Of a stretch of 64,000 nucleotides of DNA, positions 27,137 through 34,263 are shown piece after piece; the stretch's first letter is position 1; every line of letters starts with the position of its first letter. Origin of the DNA: Eggerthella sp. YY7918 (lineage in GTDB: Bacteria > Actinomycetota > Coriobacteriia > Coriobacteriales > Eggerthellaceae); contig NC_015738.1 in assembly GCF_000270285.1 (NCBI RefSeq), forward strand, positions 1,426,001-1,490,000, given 5' to 3'. Below the pieces are notes generated by a model. That model was not told the DNA's origin and searched no databases. It saw nothing but the letters and a program-made list of their open reading frames with translations. Position numbers and translations under genes: made by a program.

Positions 27137-28420
27137 ATGGAAAAGAAATTCATCGGCTGGCGCGTGGTTGTGGCGACCGGTTTGCTCTATGCACTGCTCG
27201 GGAACTTTGGTCTTGCCGCTGCACAGTTGGCAATTCCTGCTATGGCTGTCGATCCCAGTGTGGCTATGAACCGCAGCATGATAGGCCTTGGGTTCACGGT
27301 GTTTATTCTTATGCAAGGTCTTCCCGGACCACTTATTGGGAAGTTCATTGCAAAGTACGGTGCGCGTAAGGCATTCATCGCCAGCGCGGCGCTCATTATC
27401 GCGACCGGCATTCTCATGGGTTTGTTTGCTGGAGCGAGTACCGTTGCTTATGTGGTGCTGTTTGGCGTGCTGCTGAGCTTCTCGTGCACGCTTGGCGGCC
27501 AGATTGCCACCCAAACTACGGTGGGCAGCTGGTTTGTGATGAAGCGCGGTTTAGCCATGGCTGTCACCATGGGGCTTGGCGGCCTTGTGGCGTTTGCTTT
27601 CCCGCTTATCACCAATGCCGCCATGGGTCCTGAGGGCAACTGGCATATGGGCTTCTATCTCATTTCCCTTATGGCGCTCGTGGCGCTTATCATTGCGTTC
27701 ATCTTTATGAAAGACAAGCCGGAGGATGTGGGACAGCTTCCCGACGGAGGTGTTGTGGCAGATGCCGCTGCCGAGGACGCTGAGGCGCAGCCCAGCGCTA
27801 AGCAGCCCGTCTCAAAGGTGTACAAGACCTTGCAACCGAAGACAAGCAAGGCTGCGCTTCGCAGCTTGCCTTTCTGGCTTATCTGGTTTGGATCGTTCAG
27901 CGTATTCGTGGCGCTCAACCTTGCAGTGTCGTCGGGTGTTTTGTACTTTGCCGGGCTTGGACTTGACACCGGCGTGATTGCCGGAGCCGTGGCGGTACAG
28001 GGTATAGCCGCAGTGGCGGTAAACCTCGTGATCGCTCCGCTGGCTGATCGCATTGAGCCGGCACGCATCCTTGGCGTTTGCGCACTTCTGACGGCAATCG
28101 GAGCATTTCTGGCATTCATCTGTGCGCCCGGTTCCGTTGTCATTCTGTATGCGTACTACATTTTGCTGGGTATCGGCTTTGGTGGAAACACGTCGGTTAT
28201 GCCGACAGCGTTCGCCAACTACTTCGGCATTGAACATTTCCCGAAGATCATGGGCATGGTGCTTTTGCTTCTGTCGGTGTTCTCTGCCCTCGTGCCGGTC
28301 ATTGCGGGTGTGGTGTTTGATGCGATCGGCGTCTATACGCCGATGTTTATGGCGGTTGCAATCATTGGTGCTCTGGGTGGTATTGCCGCGCTTTTGGTTC
28401 CGTTTCCCAAAAAGGGGTAG
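27137..28420 (+). CDS. MFS transporter, OFA/monocarboxylate-like
   Basis: 427 residues with 12 hydrophobic helices and a charged middle loop (about residues 195-235). Between helices 2 and 3 is the MFS A-like motif GKFIAKYGARKAF. The start (KKFIGWRVVVATGLLYALLG) resembles oxalate:formate antiporter-family proteins. It follows the molybdoenzyme genes on the same strand and may bring in the substrate or export the product. The TTGs nearby are not needed: ATG follows AAGGGGG. Confidence 0.88.
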   Translation: MEKKFIGWRVVVATGLLYALLGNFGLAAAQLAIPAMAVDPSVAMNRSMIGLGFTVFILMQGLPGPLIGKFIAKYGARKAFIASAALIIATGILMGLFAGASTVAYVVLFGVLLSFSCTLGGQIATQTTVGSWFVMKRGLAMAVTMGLGGLVAFAFPLITNAAMGPEGNWHMGFYLISLMALVALIIAFIFMKDKPEDVGQLPDGGVVADAAAEDAEAQPSAKQPVSKVYKTLQPKTSKAALRSLPFWLIWFGSFSVFVALNLAVSSGVLYFAGLGLDTGVIAGAVAVQGIAAVAVNLVIAPLADRIEPARILGVCALLTAIGAFLAFICAPGSVVILYAYYILLGIGFGGNTSVMPTAFANYFGIEHFPKIMGMVLLLLSVFSALVPVIAGVVFDAIGVYTPMFMAVAIIGALGGIAALLVPFPKKG

Positions 28421-28443
28421 GGCGTTCAGTTTTTAATGCAACA

Positions 28444-28475
28444 AAGGGCTTGGCTGCTTTTGGCCAGGCCCTTTT
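28444..28475 (+). terminator. Intrinsic terminator after the MFS gene
   Basis: AAGGGCTTGGC and GCCAGGCCCTT form an 11-bp stem with one G-T pair, followed by TTTT overlap. Confidence 0.85.
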
Positions 28476-28600
28476 GCAGCTTTAGGGGGGATGCGCCTGA
28501 CGGGCGGTACGTATTTCCTGATCGCATGATTCTCTTGCGCGACGATGAGCGAAAAACCTCTGGAAATGCTCTTTACAAAAGGTGATGCGCTCTTTATTAT

Positions 28601-28626
28601 AACCAAATAGGAATAAGATTATAAAA
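28601..28626 (+). promoter_or_regulatory. Putative ArsR operator upstream of its own gene
   Basis: A stretch GGAATAAGATTATAAA at 28610-28625 lies within an AT-rich imperfect dyad (ATAA...TTAT). The same core (GGAATAAGRTTATRAAA) is found only once more in the window, at 29068-29084, in front of the next operon. Confidence 0.55.
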
Positions 28627-28635
28627 GGGGTGAAC

Positions 28636-28989
28636 ATGAAGAAGGGGCTTGTTAATCGCACCTGTGCTTATAACAAGGCAATCAGTGATCCTAATCGCAT
28701 GAGGATGATAAAAATTCTTGGCTCGCATGAACCAGAGACTCTCAAGGTGGGGGACATCGCCGAGATTCTGGGGCTTTCGCAACCTGCGACCACAAAACAC
28801 CTTCAAATCATGGAAGAAGTGGGGCTGTTTACCCGAAAACGTGAGGGTACCTCGGTGTATTACTCGCTTGATACCGAGGCCCTGTTCGATTACCGCAAGC
28901 AAATTGATTACGCCTTTGAGCATGCTTTTACCCCCTGTGCTCATGGGTTCAAATGTGACGAGTGCCCCGTTATGGATACCTGTATGTAA
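28636..28989 (+). CDS. ArsR-family winged-helix regulator with C-terminal cysteine cluster
   Basis: 117 residues. The ArsR-type wHTH is evident (ISDPNRMRMIKILGS, KVGDIAEILGLSQPATTKHLQIMEEVGLF, then the wing KREGTSVYYSL). The C-terminus holds four cysteines in CAHGFKCDECPVMDTCM, which could bind a metal or sense redox state. The common CxC of classic ArsR is missing. ATG follows AAGGGG; a GTG two codons earlier is less likely. It probably represses itself and the following operon through a shared operator. Confidence 0.9.
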   Translation: MKKGLVNRTCAYNKAISDPNRMRMIKILGSHEPETLKVGDIAEILGLSQPATTKHLQIMEEVGLFTRKREGTSVYYSLDTEALFDYRKQIDYAFEHAFTPCAHGFKCDECPVMDTCM

Positions 28990-29049
28990 CTTCGGGCGTT
29001 GCGTCCGACATCTTCCAATGTCCGCACGAACAAAAGGAGGTCTCTCTGC

Positions 29050-29090
29050 CTAAAATATAATGTTATTGGAATAAGGTTATGAAAAGAAAG
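29050..29090 (+). promoter_or_regulatory. Promoter -10 and ArsR operator of the SRPBCC operon
   Basis: TATAAT at 29056-29061 lies directly before an imperfect dyad ATAATGTTATT-GG-AATAAGGTTAT (9 of 11 bases symmetrical) that contains the core shared with the arsR promoter. Binding there would block RNA polymerase. The gene's Shine-Dalgarno AAAGGAG follows. Confidence 0.55.
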
Positions 29091-29100
29091 GAGTCAAGGT

Positions 29101-30081
29101 ATGGAGCGTAGTGAAACAAAGCAGGTGGATGGCTACCTGCTTACGTGGTGGGGAAAGTTCGGATATGTTCTTCTAGGATTTCTCTTCGGCATCATTGGCA
29201 TCTTGGTTTCATGGGCGATCGGCCATCGCAAGAAGATGATGGAGTGTTCGGCGGAAGCCATCTATTTGGCAATCATCGGTTGGGCTACCCGCAATGTTGT
29301 GTTCTTTTTCTTCACCGCTTTTGGGCATGCGCTGCCCTATACCCTCATGGGCGAGACTCTTACGGGATGGTCGGTGTTTTGGTTGGTGGTATCTATCCTG
29401 TTCATCATCTTGTCCGCCATGTGGGTGTACGGCATGAAGTGGAAGCAGACTCCTGAAGAAAAGGCGATGGCCTTTCCTGGAGACGATTGGATCAAACCCA
29501 ACGAAAAGCACCTGCGCTACGATGGCGGCATTACCATCAATGCGCGGCCGGAGAAAATTTGGCCTTATATTCGCCAAACCGGACAAGATCGTGCGGGGTG
29601 GTACAGCTTTGAACATCTTGAACGTCTCTTCACCTTCAAAATTTACAACCATTACGATGTTCATCCTGAATGGCAGGAACTCAAACCAGGTCGGTTCCAG
29701 TGGTTTCATCAGGCACCGCTCTCTATCGGCGAATGGGTGACCCAGGCGTCCAATGACGGGCCGTGGTATTTCGCCGCGCATTCTGACAGCCGCACTGATC
29801 CCACCTATAAAAACCCCGGTCCCAATCAAGAAAAAGCGCTTAACCTGCCCATATTCAAATACTTCTGCTGGACGTGGAATTGGCAGCTTCTTCCGGTTGA
29901 CGAAACGCGCACGCGCCTTGTGTGGCGCTGCGACTGCACCTTTGCACCCTACATTCGTCCCTATAAGTGGTTTGTCGTGTTTATTCTGGGAACCGCGTCC
30001 ATCGTTATGGGACGCAACTTCATGGATAAGATGAAAGCCCTCTGTGAGGGCCGGTTGAAGTACCCCGATTCTAAGAAGTAG
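29101..30081 (+). CDS. Membrane-anchored SRPBCC-domain protein
   Basis: 326 residues. The N-terminal third has three likely hydrophobic helices (about 18-45, 60-80, 88-112). From about residue 135 a soluble domain begins with GGITINARPEKIWPYIRQTGQDRAGWYSFEHLER, the opening of SRPBCC (START/Bet v1-like) proteins that hold hydrophobic ligands. A final hydrophobic helix lies near residue 295 (WFVVFILGTASIVMG). It is the first gene of an ArsR-controlled operon with an Fe-S protein and a flavoprotein. A role in presenting a lipid-like substrate at the membrane is an inference. Confidence 0.75.
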   Translation: MERSETKQVDGYLLTWWGKFGYVLLGFLFGIIGILVSWAIGHRKKMMECSAEAIYLAIIGWATRNVVFFFFTAFGHALPYTLMGETLTGWSVFWLVVSILFIILSAMWVYGMKWKQTPEEKAMAFPGDDWIKPNEKHLRYDGGITINARPEKIWPYIRQTGQDRAGWYSFEHLERLFTFKIYNHYDVHPEWQELKPGRFQWFHQAPLSIGEWVTQASNDGPWYFAAHSDSRTDPTYKNPGPNQEKALNLPIFKYFCWTWNWQLLPVDETRTRLVWRCDCTFAPYIRPYKWFVVFILGTASIVMGRNFMDKMKALCEGRLKYPDSKK

Positions 30082-30083
30082 CC

Positions 30084-31055
30084 ATGACACGCGAATGGGA
30101 TTATCGGCGCCTCAACGAAAAGGAAACCGACTACCGCTTGCGTCGGCGGGGACTGGGTATTCGCGATGCGATCAAGCGACATACCGCCGCGACGTCGAAA
30201 AGCGACACCTTCGGGCAGTTCTTTTTCCGTGCCATCATCAAAGTTGCGCCATTGACAAAGTTTGCTCCAACTGACTGGCTTATTAAAAAGGTTGCGATGA
30301 TGGGAGGTACGAAGAATACCAAGGGTTTTTCTGTGCCGCTTTATGTCGAGACCGCTGAGCCGGTGACAAAAGGAACGCGTCGAATCGAACTCAACCAACC
30401 GGTCATGCGTGAGGTAAAGCCCGTTCACCCGCCTATCGAGTTGATACAGGATGCCGTGCGGCGGGCGAGCTACCGTGCCATCATGCATGAATGCCTCTGT
30501 CGAAAGATCCAGGGATGTACCGATTATCCCATTGATCTGGGTTGTCTTTTTATCGGTCCTGCAGCAAAAGCATGTGTTGAACGGGGCATTGCGCATGAGG
30601 CAACGCTTGAAGAGTGTTTGGCGCATATCGATCGGGCGCAGAAGGCGGGCTTGTCTGCTGGCGCGTATTTCGTTGAAGTTGAAGAGTACGTATGGGGATT
30701 CCACGATGCCGATATGCCGAATTTCCTTGAATTTTGCTTCTGCTGTCCGTGTTGCTGCTCGGCGACGCTTTTCGAACAGCGGGCAGGAGGCGAACTTAAG
30801 CGCATTCTGCATCAAGGAATCGGCTGGAGCTGCACGGTGGATGCGCAAGCGTGCCTTGGCTGCGGCGCCTGTGTGGATGTCTGCCCCCATAATCGCATGA
30901 GCTTTGTCGGGGGGAAGGCCCAGCCGCTTGAGACGTGCGCAGGGTGTGGCCAGTGCTTAAAGGTATGCCCGCAAGAAGCGCTTCATGTGCGCCAGACGGG
31001 GGAAACAAAGCTGCGCATTGAAGACTATTTCGAAAAGCTGCATGCGACATTTTAA
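30084..31055 (+). CDS. Cysteine-rich Fe-S protein with C-terminal 2[4Fe-4S] ferredoxin domain
   Basis: 323 residues. The N-terminal 130 residues are basic without cysteines. The middle contains HECLCRKIQGCTDYPIDLGCLFIG and an unusual run CFCCPCCCS (about residues 220-228). The end is a two-cluster ferredoxin domain: CLGCGACVDVCP and CAGCGQCLKVCP. It starts two bases after the SRPBCC gene stop. It should move electrons to or from the flavoprotein encoded next. Some of the middle cysteines may hold one more cluster. I do not know a characterised member. Confidence 0.8.
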   Translation: MTREWDYRRLNEKETDYRLRRRGLGIRDAIKRHTAATSKSDTFGQFFFRAIIKVAPLTKFAPTDWLIKKVAMMGGTKNTKGFSVPLYVETAEPVTKGTRRIELNQPVMREVKPVHPPIELIQDAVRRASYRAIMHECLCRKIQGCTDYPIDLGCLFIGPAAKACVERGIAHEATLEECLAHIDRAQKAGLSAGAYFVEVEEYVWGFHDADMPNFLEFCFCCPCCCSATLFEQRAGGELKRILHQGIGWSCTVDAQACLGCGACVDVCPHNRMSFVGGKAQPLETCAGCGQCLKVCPQEALHVRQTGETKLRIEDYFEKLHATF

Positions 31056-31081
31056 AAAACATGAGAACGAAAGGAACTATC

Positions 31082-32305
31082 ATGGCGTTTGATGCGGAAA
31101 CTATCATTGTCGGGGCGGGCGCGGCCGGTATGAACTGCGCGTTCAAGTTGCAGGAAGCAAAGCGGCCCTATCTGCTGATCAGCGACACCATAGGTGGGCG
31201 TATTTGCAACGACGAGCAGAAGCATATGAACTACGGTGCCGTGTTCTATTTTGGCAGCTATAAGAATATGCTTGCATCTGACTTGCTTATACCGGGCCCC
31301 GACGTGCTGCCAAGCTTGACGCAAGGTTGTTGTCACCCCGATAAAGAACGCCAGTATGCGGCACTCTCTGTAACCACTGCGCTTGATGCACCGTCGCTTC
31401 TTCGCTTCACCAACTTCATGAAAAAGGAGTTTTTGCCCCATTACACACAGTTCAAAGAAAACTGCGAAGTGATGGAAGTACGTGCAGCGCTTGAGAAGGA
31501 TCCTTTCATCAATCAGCTGTACCATGAGACAGCTGCCCAAATGATTGAGCGTGTGGGTTTCAAGAAAATCGCCGACGATTTGGTGAGCATGTTCGCTCAC
31601 GGCTGTACAGGTTCAAAAATCAGCACGTTGTCGGGTTTGGATTACTTGAATTGTGTGCAGCCCCTGACGCTCAATTTGCCAAGCATGTCCACCTATATGA
31701 GCCTTAAACGCTTCGATTTTGATTCTGCCAAAACGGTGCAGCGGTTAGCTGAAGGTTCGGGCGGCGTTGTTATGGATACTGTGAGGGCCGTAGAGCAGCT
31801 AGAGGGCGGATGGGCGGTTGTATGCGCATCGGGCGCTCGCTATACGGCGCAAAATCTGGTAATGGCTGCTCCTGCCGATGTGACACGCGACTTATTGGCT
31901 CCCGTTGAAGCAGTAGAAAACTTTGAAGTGCGCAATGCTTCGGTGCTTTATGGCTATGTAGTAGCGGGAAAAATGAAGGATCGTTACGAGCATCATATGG
32001 TACACATCTTCACCGACTCGATTCCCATTATTTTTACCGCCAAGCGGTTTGATGGCGACTATGAGGTGTTCACCGAGATCGACTTCGAAGAAGGTCGCAA
32101 GTTCGACGAATACTTCGATGAGTGGGAGGTGCTCGGGGTGAAGCATTGGGAAAAGGCATTGTTCACAAATCCTAACCTTGTGCTGCCGCAAAACCTTGCG
32201 CCAGGTCTCATCATGGCAGGCGATCACAACGGACTTGGCATGGAACCCGCAGCTATTAGCGGGATATACGCTGCCAACAAAATTATGGGCAAAACGCAAG
32301 ACTAA
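31082..32305 (+). CDS. FAD-dependent oxidoreductase (amine oxidase/desaturase-like fold)
   Basis: 407 residues. The N-terminal dinucleotide-binding motif is TIIVGAGAAGMNCAFKL, followed by SDTIGGRICND. Near the C-terminus is GLIMAGDHNGLGMEPAAISGIYAA, the FAD-closing motif of amine oxidase and phytoene desaturase-type flavoproteins. There is no signal peptide, so it acts in the cytoplasm. The ATG follows AAAGGAA. With the SRPBCC and Fe-S genes it makes a three-gene operon; a reduction or desaturation of a hydrophobic compound is a reasonable guess, not more. Confidence 0.82.
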   Translation: MAFDAETIIVGAGAAGMNCAFKLQEAKRPYLLISDTIGGRICNDEQKHMNYGAVFYFGSYKNMLASDLLIPGPDVLPSLTQGCCHPDKERQYAALSVTTALDAPSLLRFTNFMKKEFLPHYTQFKENCEVMEVRAALEKDPFINQLYHETAAQMIERVGFKKIADDLVSMFAHGCTGSKISTLSGLDYLNCVQPLTLNLPSMSTYMSLKRFDFDSAKTVQRLAEGSGGVVMDTVRAVEQLEGGWAVVCASGARYTAQNLVMAAPADVTRDLLAPVEAVENFEVRNASVLYGYVVAGKMKDRYEHHMVHIFTDSIPIIFTAKRFDGDYEVFTEIDFEEGRKFDEYFDEWEVLGVKHWEKALFTNPNLVLPQNLAPGLIMAGDHNGLGMEPAAISGIYAANKIMGKTQD

Positions 32306-32387
32306 GGGGTGCTCGCTTTCGTTAGTGTCGTTATGCGTATCTGCTGGGATTCATAGTGTGTTACGTCGGATGTGAAATCTGCGTTCT

Positions 32388-32538
32388 GGCCCCAAATTGG
32401 GGGCTATGGCAATTTCTGAGGAGGATATAGCACATAAAAAGTTGCGAGCGTCGATAAAGTCCCTGTTCACGATCTTTCGCAATTGCAGAAATACTTAATT
32501 TGGCGAGAGAAAATTGCCACAGCCCCCGATTCGGGGCC
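32388..32538. repeat. 151-bp inverted-repeat element (MITE-like or structured RNA)
   Basis: The ends are near-perfect inverted repeats of about 30 bases: left GGCCCCAAATTGGGGGCTAT.. and, read on the other strand, right GGCCCCGAATCGGGGGCTGT.. The centre holds further self-complementary pieces (TTGCGA / TCGCAA). No open reading frame is present. It fills most of the gap between the flavoprotein gene and nfeD. No clear target duplication was seen at the borders. Confidence 0.7.
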
Positions 32539-32602
32539 GGAAACCAGGCCTGTCAGTGCTTGGGGGTATGGTATGCTCTGATCTTCAAAGAAAGGAGAAG
32601 AC

Positions 32603-33040
32603 GTGAGCCCCTTTATCTGGCTTGGTGTGGCGGTTGTCATGGGCCTCGTTGAAGCGTTCTCGCTCAGCCTTATCACCATGTGGTTTGTCGTCGGCGCTCT
32701 TGTGGCGTTCGTGGCAAGCCTGCTCGGCTTCGATATCGCTGTTCAAATTGGCATATTTCTGGTTGTCTCAGTGGCTTGTCTCATCGTGCTGCGACCGGTG
32801 TTTGTGAAATACCGCGATCGCGGCAAGCTTGAGGAACCCACCTGCATTGGACAGGTTGCCATAGTTGACGAGGCGATCGACAATGATCGCCTCGTTGGAC
32901 GTGTTGAGACTGCGGATCATATGACCTGGGCGGCTCGTTCCGCAAACGGTGAGCCTATTGCTGCAGGTGTCAATGTTGTTATTGTTGGGCAGGAAAGCGT
33001 CAGGCTTATTGTAGAACCCCTCAATCGAAAGGAATCCTAG
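32603..33040 (+). CDS. NfeD-family membrane protein
   Basis: 145 residues. Two to three N-terminal hydrophobic helices (about 4-75) are followed by a small soluble OB-fold-like domain (IGQVAIVDEAIDNDRLVGRVETADHMTWAARS). This is the short NfeD type that accompanies SPFH proteins. The GTG start lies behind AAAGGAG. The next gene starts two bases after the stop, the classic nfeD-stomatin pair that organises membrane microdomains or quality control. Confidence 0.9.
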   Translation: MSPFIWLGVAVVMGLVEAFSLSLITMWFVVGALVAFVASLLGFDIAVQIGIFLVVSVACLIVLRPVFVKYRDRGKLEEPTCIGQVAIVDEAIDNDRLVGRVETADHMTWAARSANGEPIAAGVNVVIVGQESVRLIVEPLNRKES

Positions 33041-33041
33041 C

Positions 33042-33995
33042 ATGGACCCGGTTCTGATATTTCTCATTGTACTCGGTGTATTGGTGATACTGTTCGCAAT
33101 CACCTGCATCAAGATTGTTCCCCAGGCCGAGGCTGCCATTGTCGAACGCTTGGGATCGTACCTCACCACCTGGAATAACGGCCTGCATGTCAAGGTGCCG
33201 TTTATCGATCGGGTGCGGCCCTTCGTCTCCCTTAAAGAGCAGGTGTTTGACTTCCCGCCGCAGCCCGTCATCACGAAAGATAACGTCACCATGTCCATCG
33301 ACACCGTGGTGTTCTTCAAGATTGTGGATCCGAAGCTGTTCAGCTACGGCGTGGAGAATCCCATCATCGCGATTGAGAACCTCACGGCTACCACGCTGCG
33401 TAATATTATCGGCGATTTGGACCTTGATACCACGCTGGTGTCGCGTGACACCATCAACGCAAAGATGCGTTCCATTTTGGACGAGGCCACCGATGCGTGG
33501 GGCATTAAGGTGAACCGCGTCGAAGTGAAGAACATCACACCGCCTGCAGCCATCCAGCAGGCTATGGAGAAGCAGATGAAGGCCGAGCGAGAAAAGCGCG
33601 AAGCTGTACTTTTGGCTGAAGGCGAAAAGCAAGCTGCCATCACCATTGCCGAAGGCAACAAGCAGGCGCTCATCTTGTCGGCAGAGGCGCAGAAGCAGCA
33701 GGTCATTCTTGCTGCCGAAGCTGAAAAAGAGAAGCAAATTCGTGAGGCGGAGGGCGAGGCCTCGGCCATTTTGAACGTGCAGCAGGCAACGGCTGACGGC
33801 ATCCGTATGGTGCGTGAAGCGGGCGCCGACAGTGCCGTTTTGACGCTTCAGGCGTTCGAAGCGCTGAAGTCAGTTGCAAACGGACGCGCGACGAAACTTA
33901 TCATCCCTTCCGATATTCAAGGCGTGGCGGGGCTTGCCGCAAGTCTCAAAGAGATCGTCGTGGACGACGCGCCGAAAGAAACGAAGGAAGGCTAA
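33042..33995 (+). CDS. SPFH/stomatin (Band 7) protein
   Basis: 317 residues. One N-terminal membrane helix (residues 4-25) leads into the SPFH domain (IVPQAEAAIVERLGSYLTTW, then TTLRNIIGDLDLDTTL, with NRVEVKNITPP). A long Ala/Glu/Lys coiled coil (about 170-255) and a short C-terminal region follow. Length and motifs match the QmcA/HflK-like paraslipins that oligomerise at the membrane. It works together with NfeD, encoded just upstream. Confidence 0.95.
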   Translation: MDPVLIFLIVLGVLVILFAITCIKIVPQAEAAIVERLGSYLTTWNNGLHVKVPFIDRVRPFVSLKEQVFDFPPQPVITKDNVTMSIDTVVFFKIVDPKLFSYGVENPIIAIENLTATTLRNIIGDLDLDTTLVSRDTINAKMRSILDEATDAWGIKVNRVEVKNITPPAAIQQAMEKQMKAEREKREAVLLAEGEKQAAITIAEGNKQALILSAEAQKQQVILAAEAEKEKQIREAEGEASAILNVQQATADGIRMVREAGADSAVLTLQAFEALKSVANGRATKLIIPSDIQGVAGLAASLKEIVVDDAPKETKEG

Positions 33996-34041
33996 TCTTT
34001 CTGCCTTTCCGTTTACCCCGATTTCATAGTGTTCTCGCTAC

Positions 34042-34083
34042 ATACCCTGTCATCAGCTCAACGCTGGTGGCGGGGTATTTATT
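34042..34083 (+). terminator. Terminator after the nfeD-SPFH operon
   Basis: ATACCCTGTCATCAGC and GCTGGTGGCGGGGTAT form a long imperfect stem, followed by TTATTT. Confidence 0.8.
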
Positions 34084-34176
34084 TGGGCGTCAAAAATCGC
34101 AAGGTCTTTCTGTATCCCTACTTCCTCTGGCATGTGCAAACACCATGTTTGATGCTCACCTTTCCCGTATGCGGCC

Positions 34177-34206
34177 TTGACAAATGACGCTTGGGGGGGG
34201 GATACT
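34177..34206 (+). promoter_or_regulatory. Promoter with a nine-G tract in the spacer
   Basis: A consensus -35 TTGACA (34177-34182) and a -10 like GATACT (34201-34206) are separated by 18 bases that end in an unbroken run of nine G (34193-34201). Slippage in the tract would change the spacer by single bases, with eight G giving the optimal 17. The gene downstream is a surface protein, the usual client of this kind of switch. Confidence 0.6.
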
Positions 34207-34263
34207 CTTTTCAATGCCTTAAAAATGATTTGAGTTTCGCTCGAAGAAACGGAGAACGAAAAC

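Noticed and set aside
29025-29045. Strong Shine-Dalgarno (AAAAGGAGG) with no gene behind it
   Set aside because: A similar stretch (CAAACAAAAGGAGG) precedes the molybdoenzyme gene, so it might be a remnant, but no start codon with an open frame follows; too little to call.
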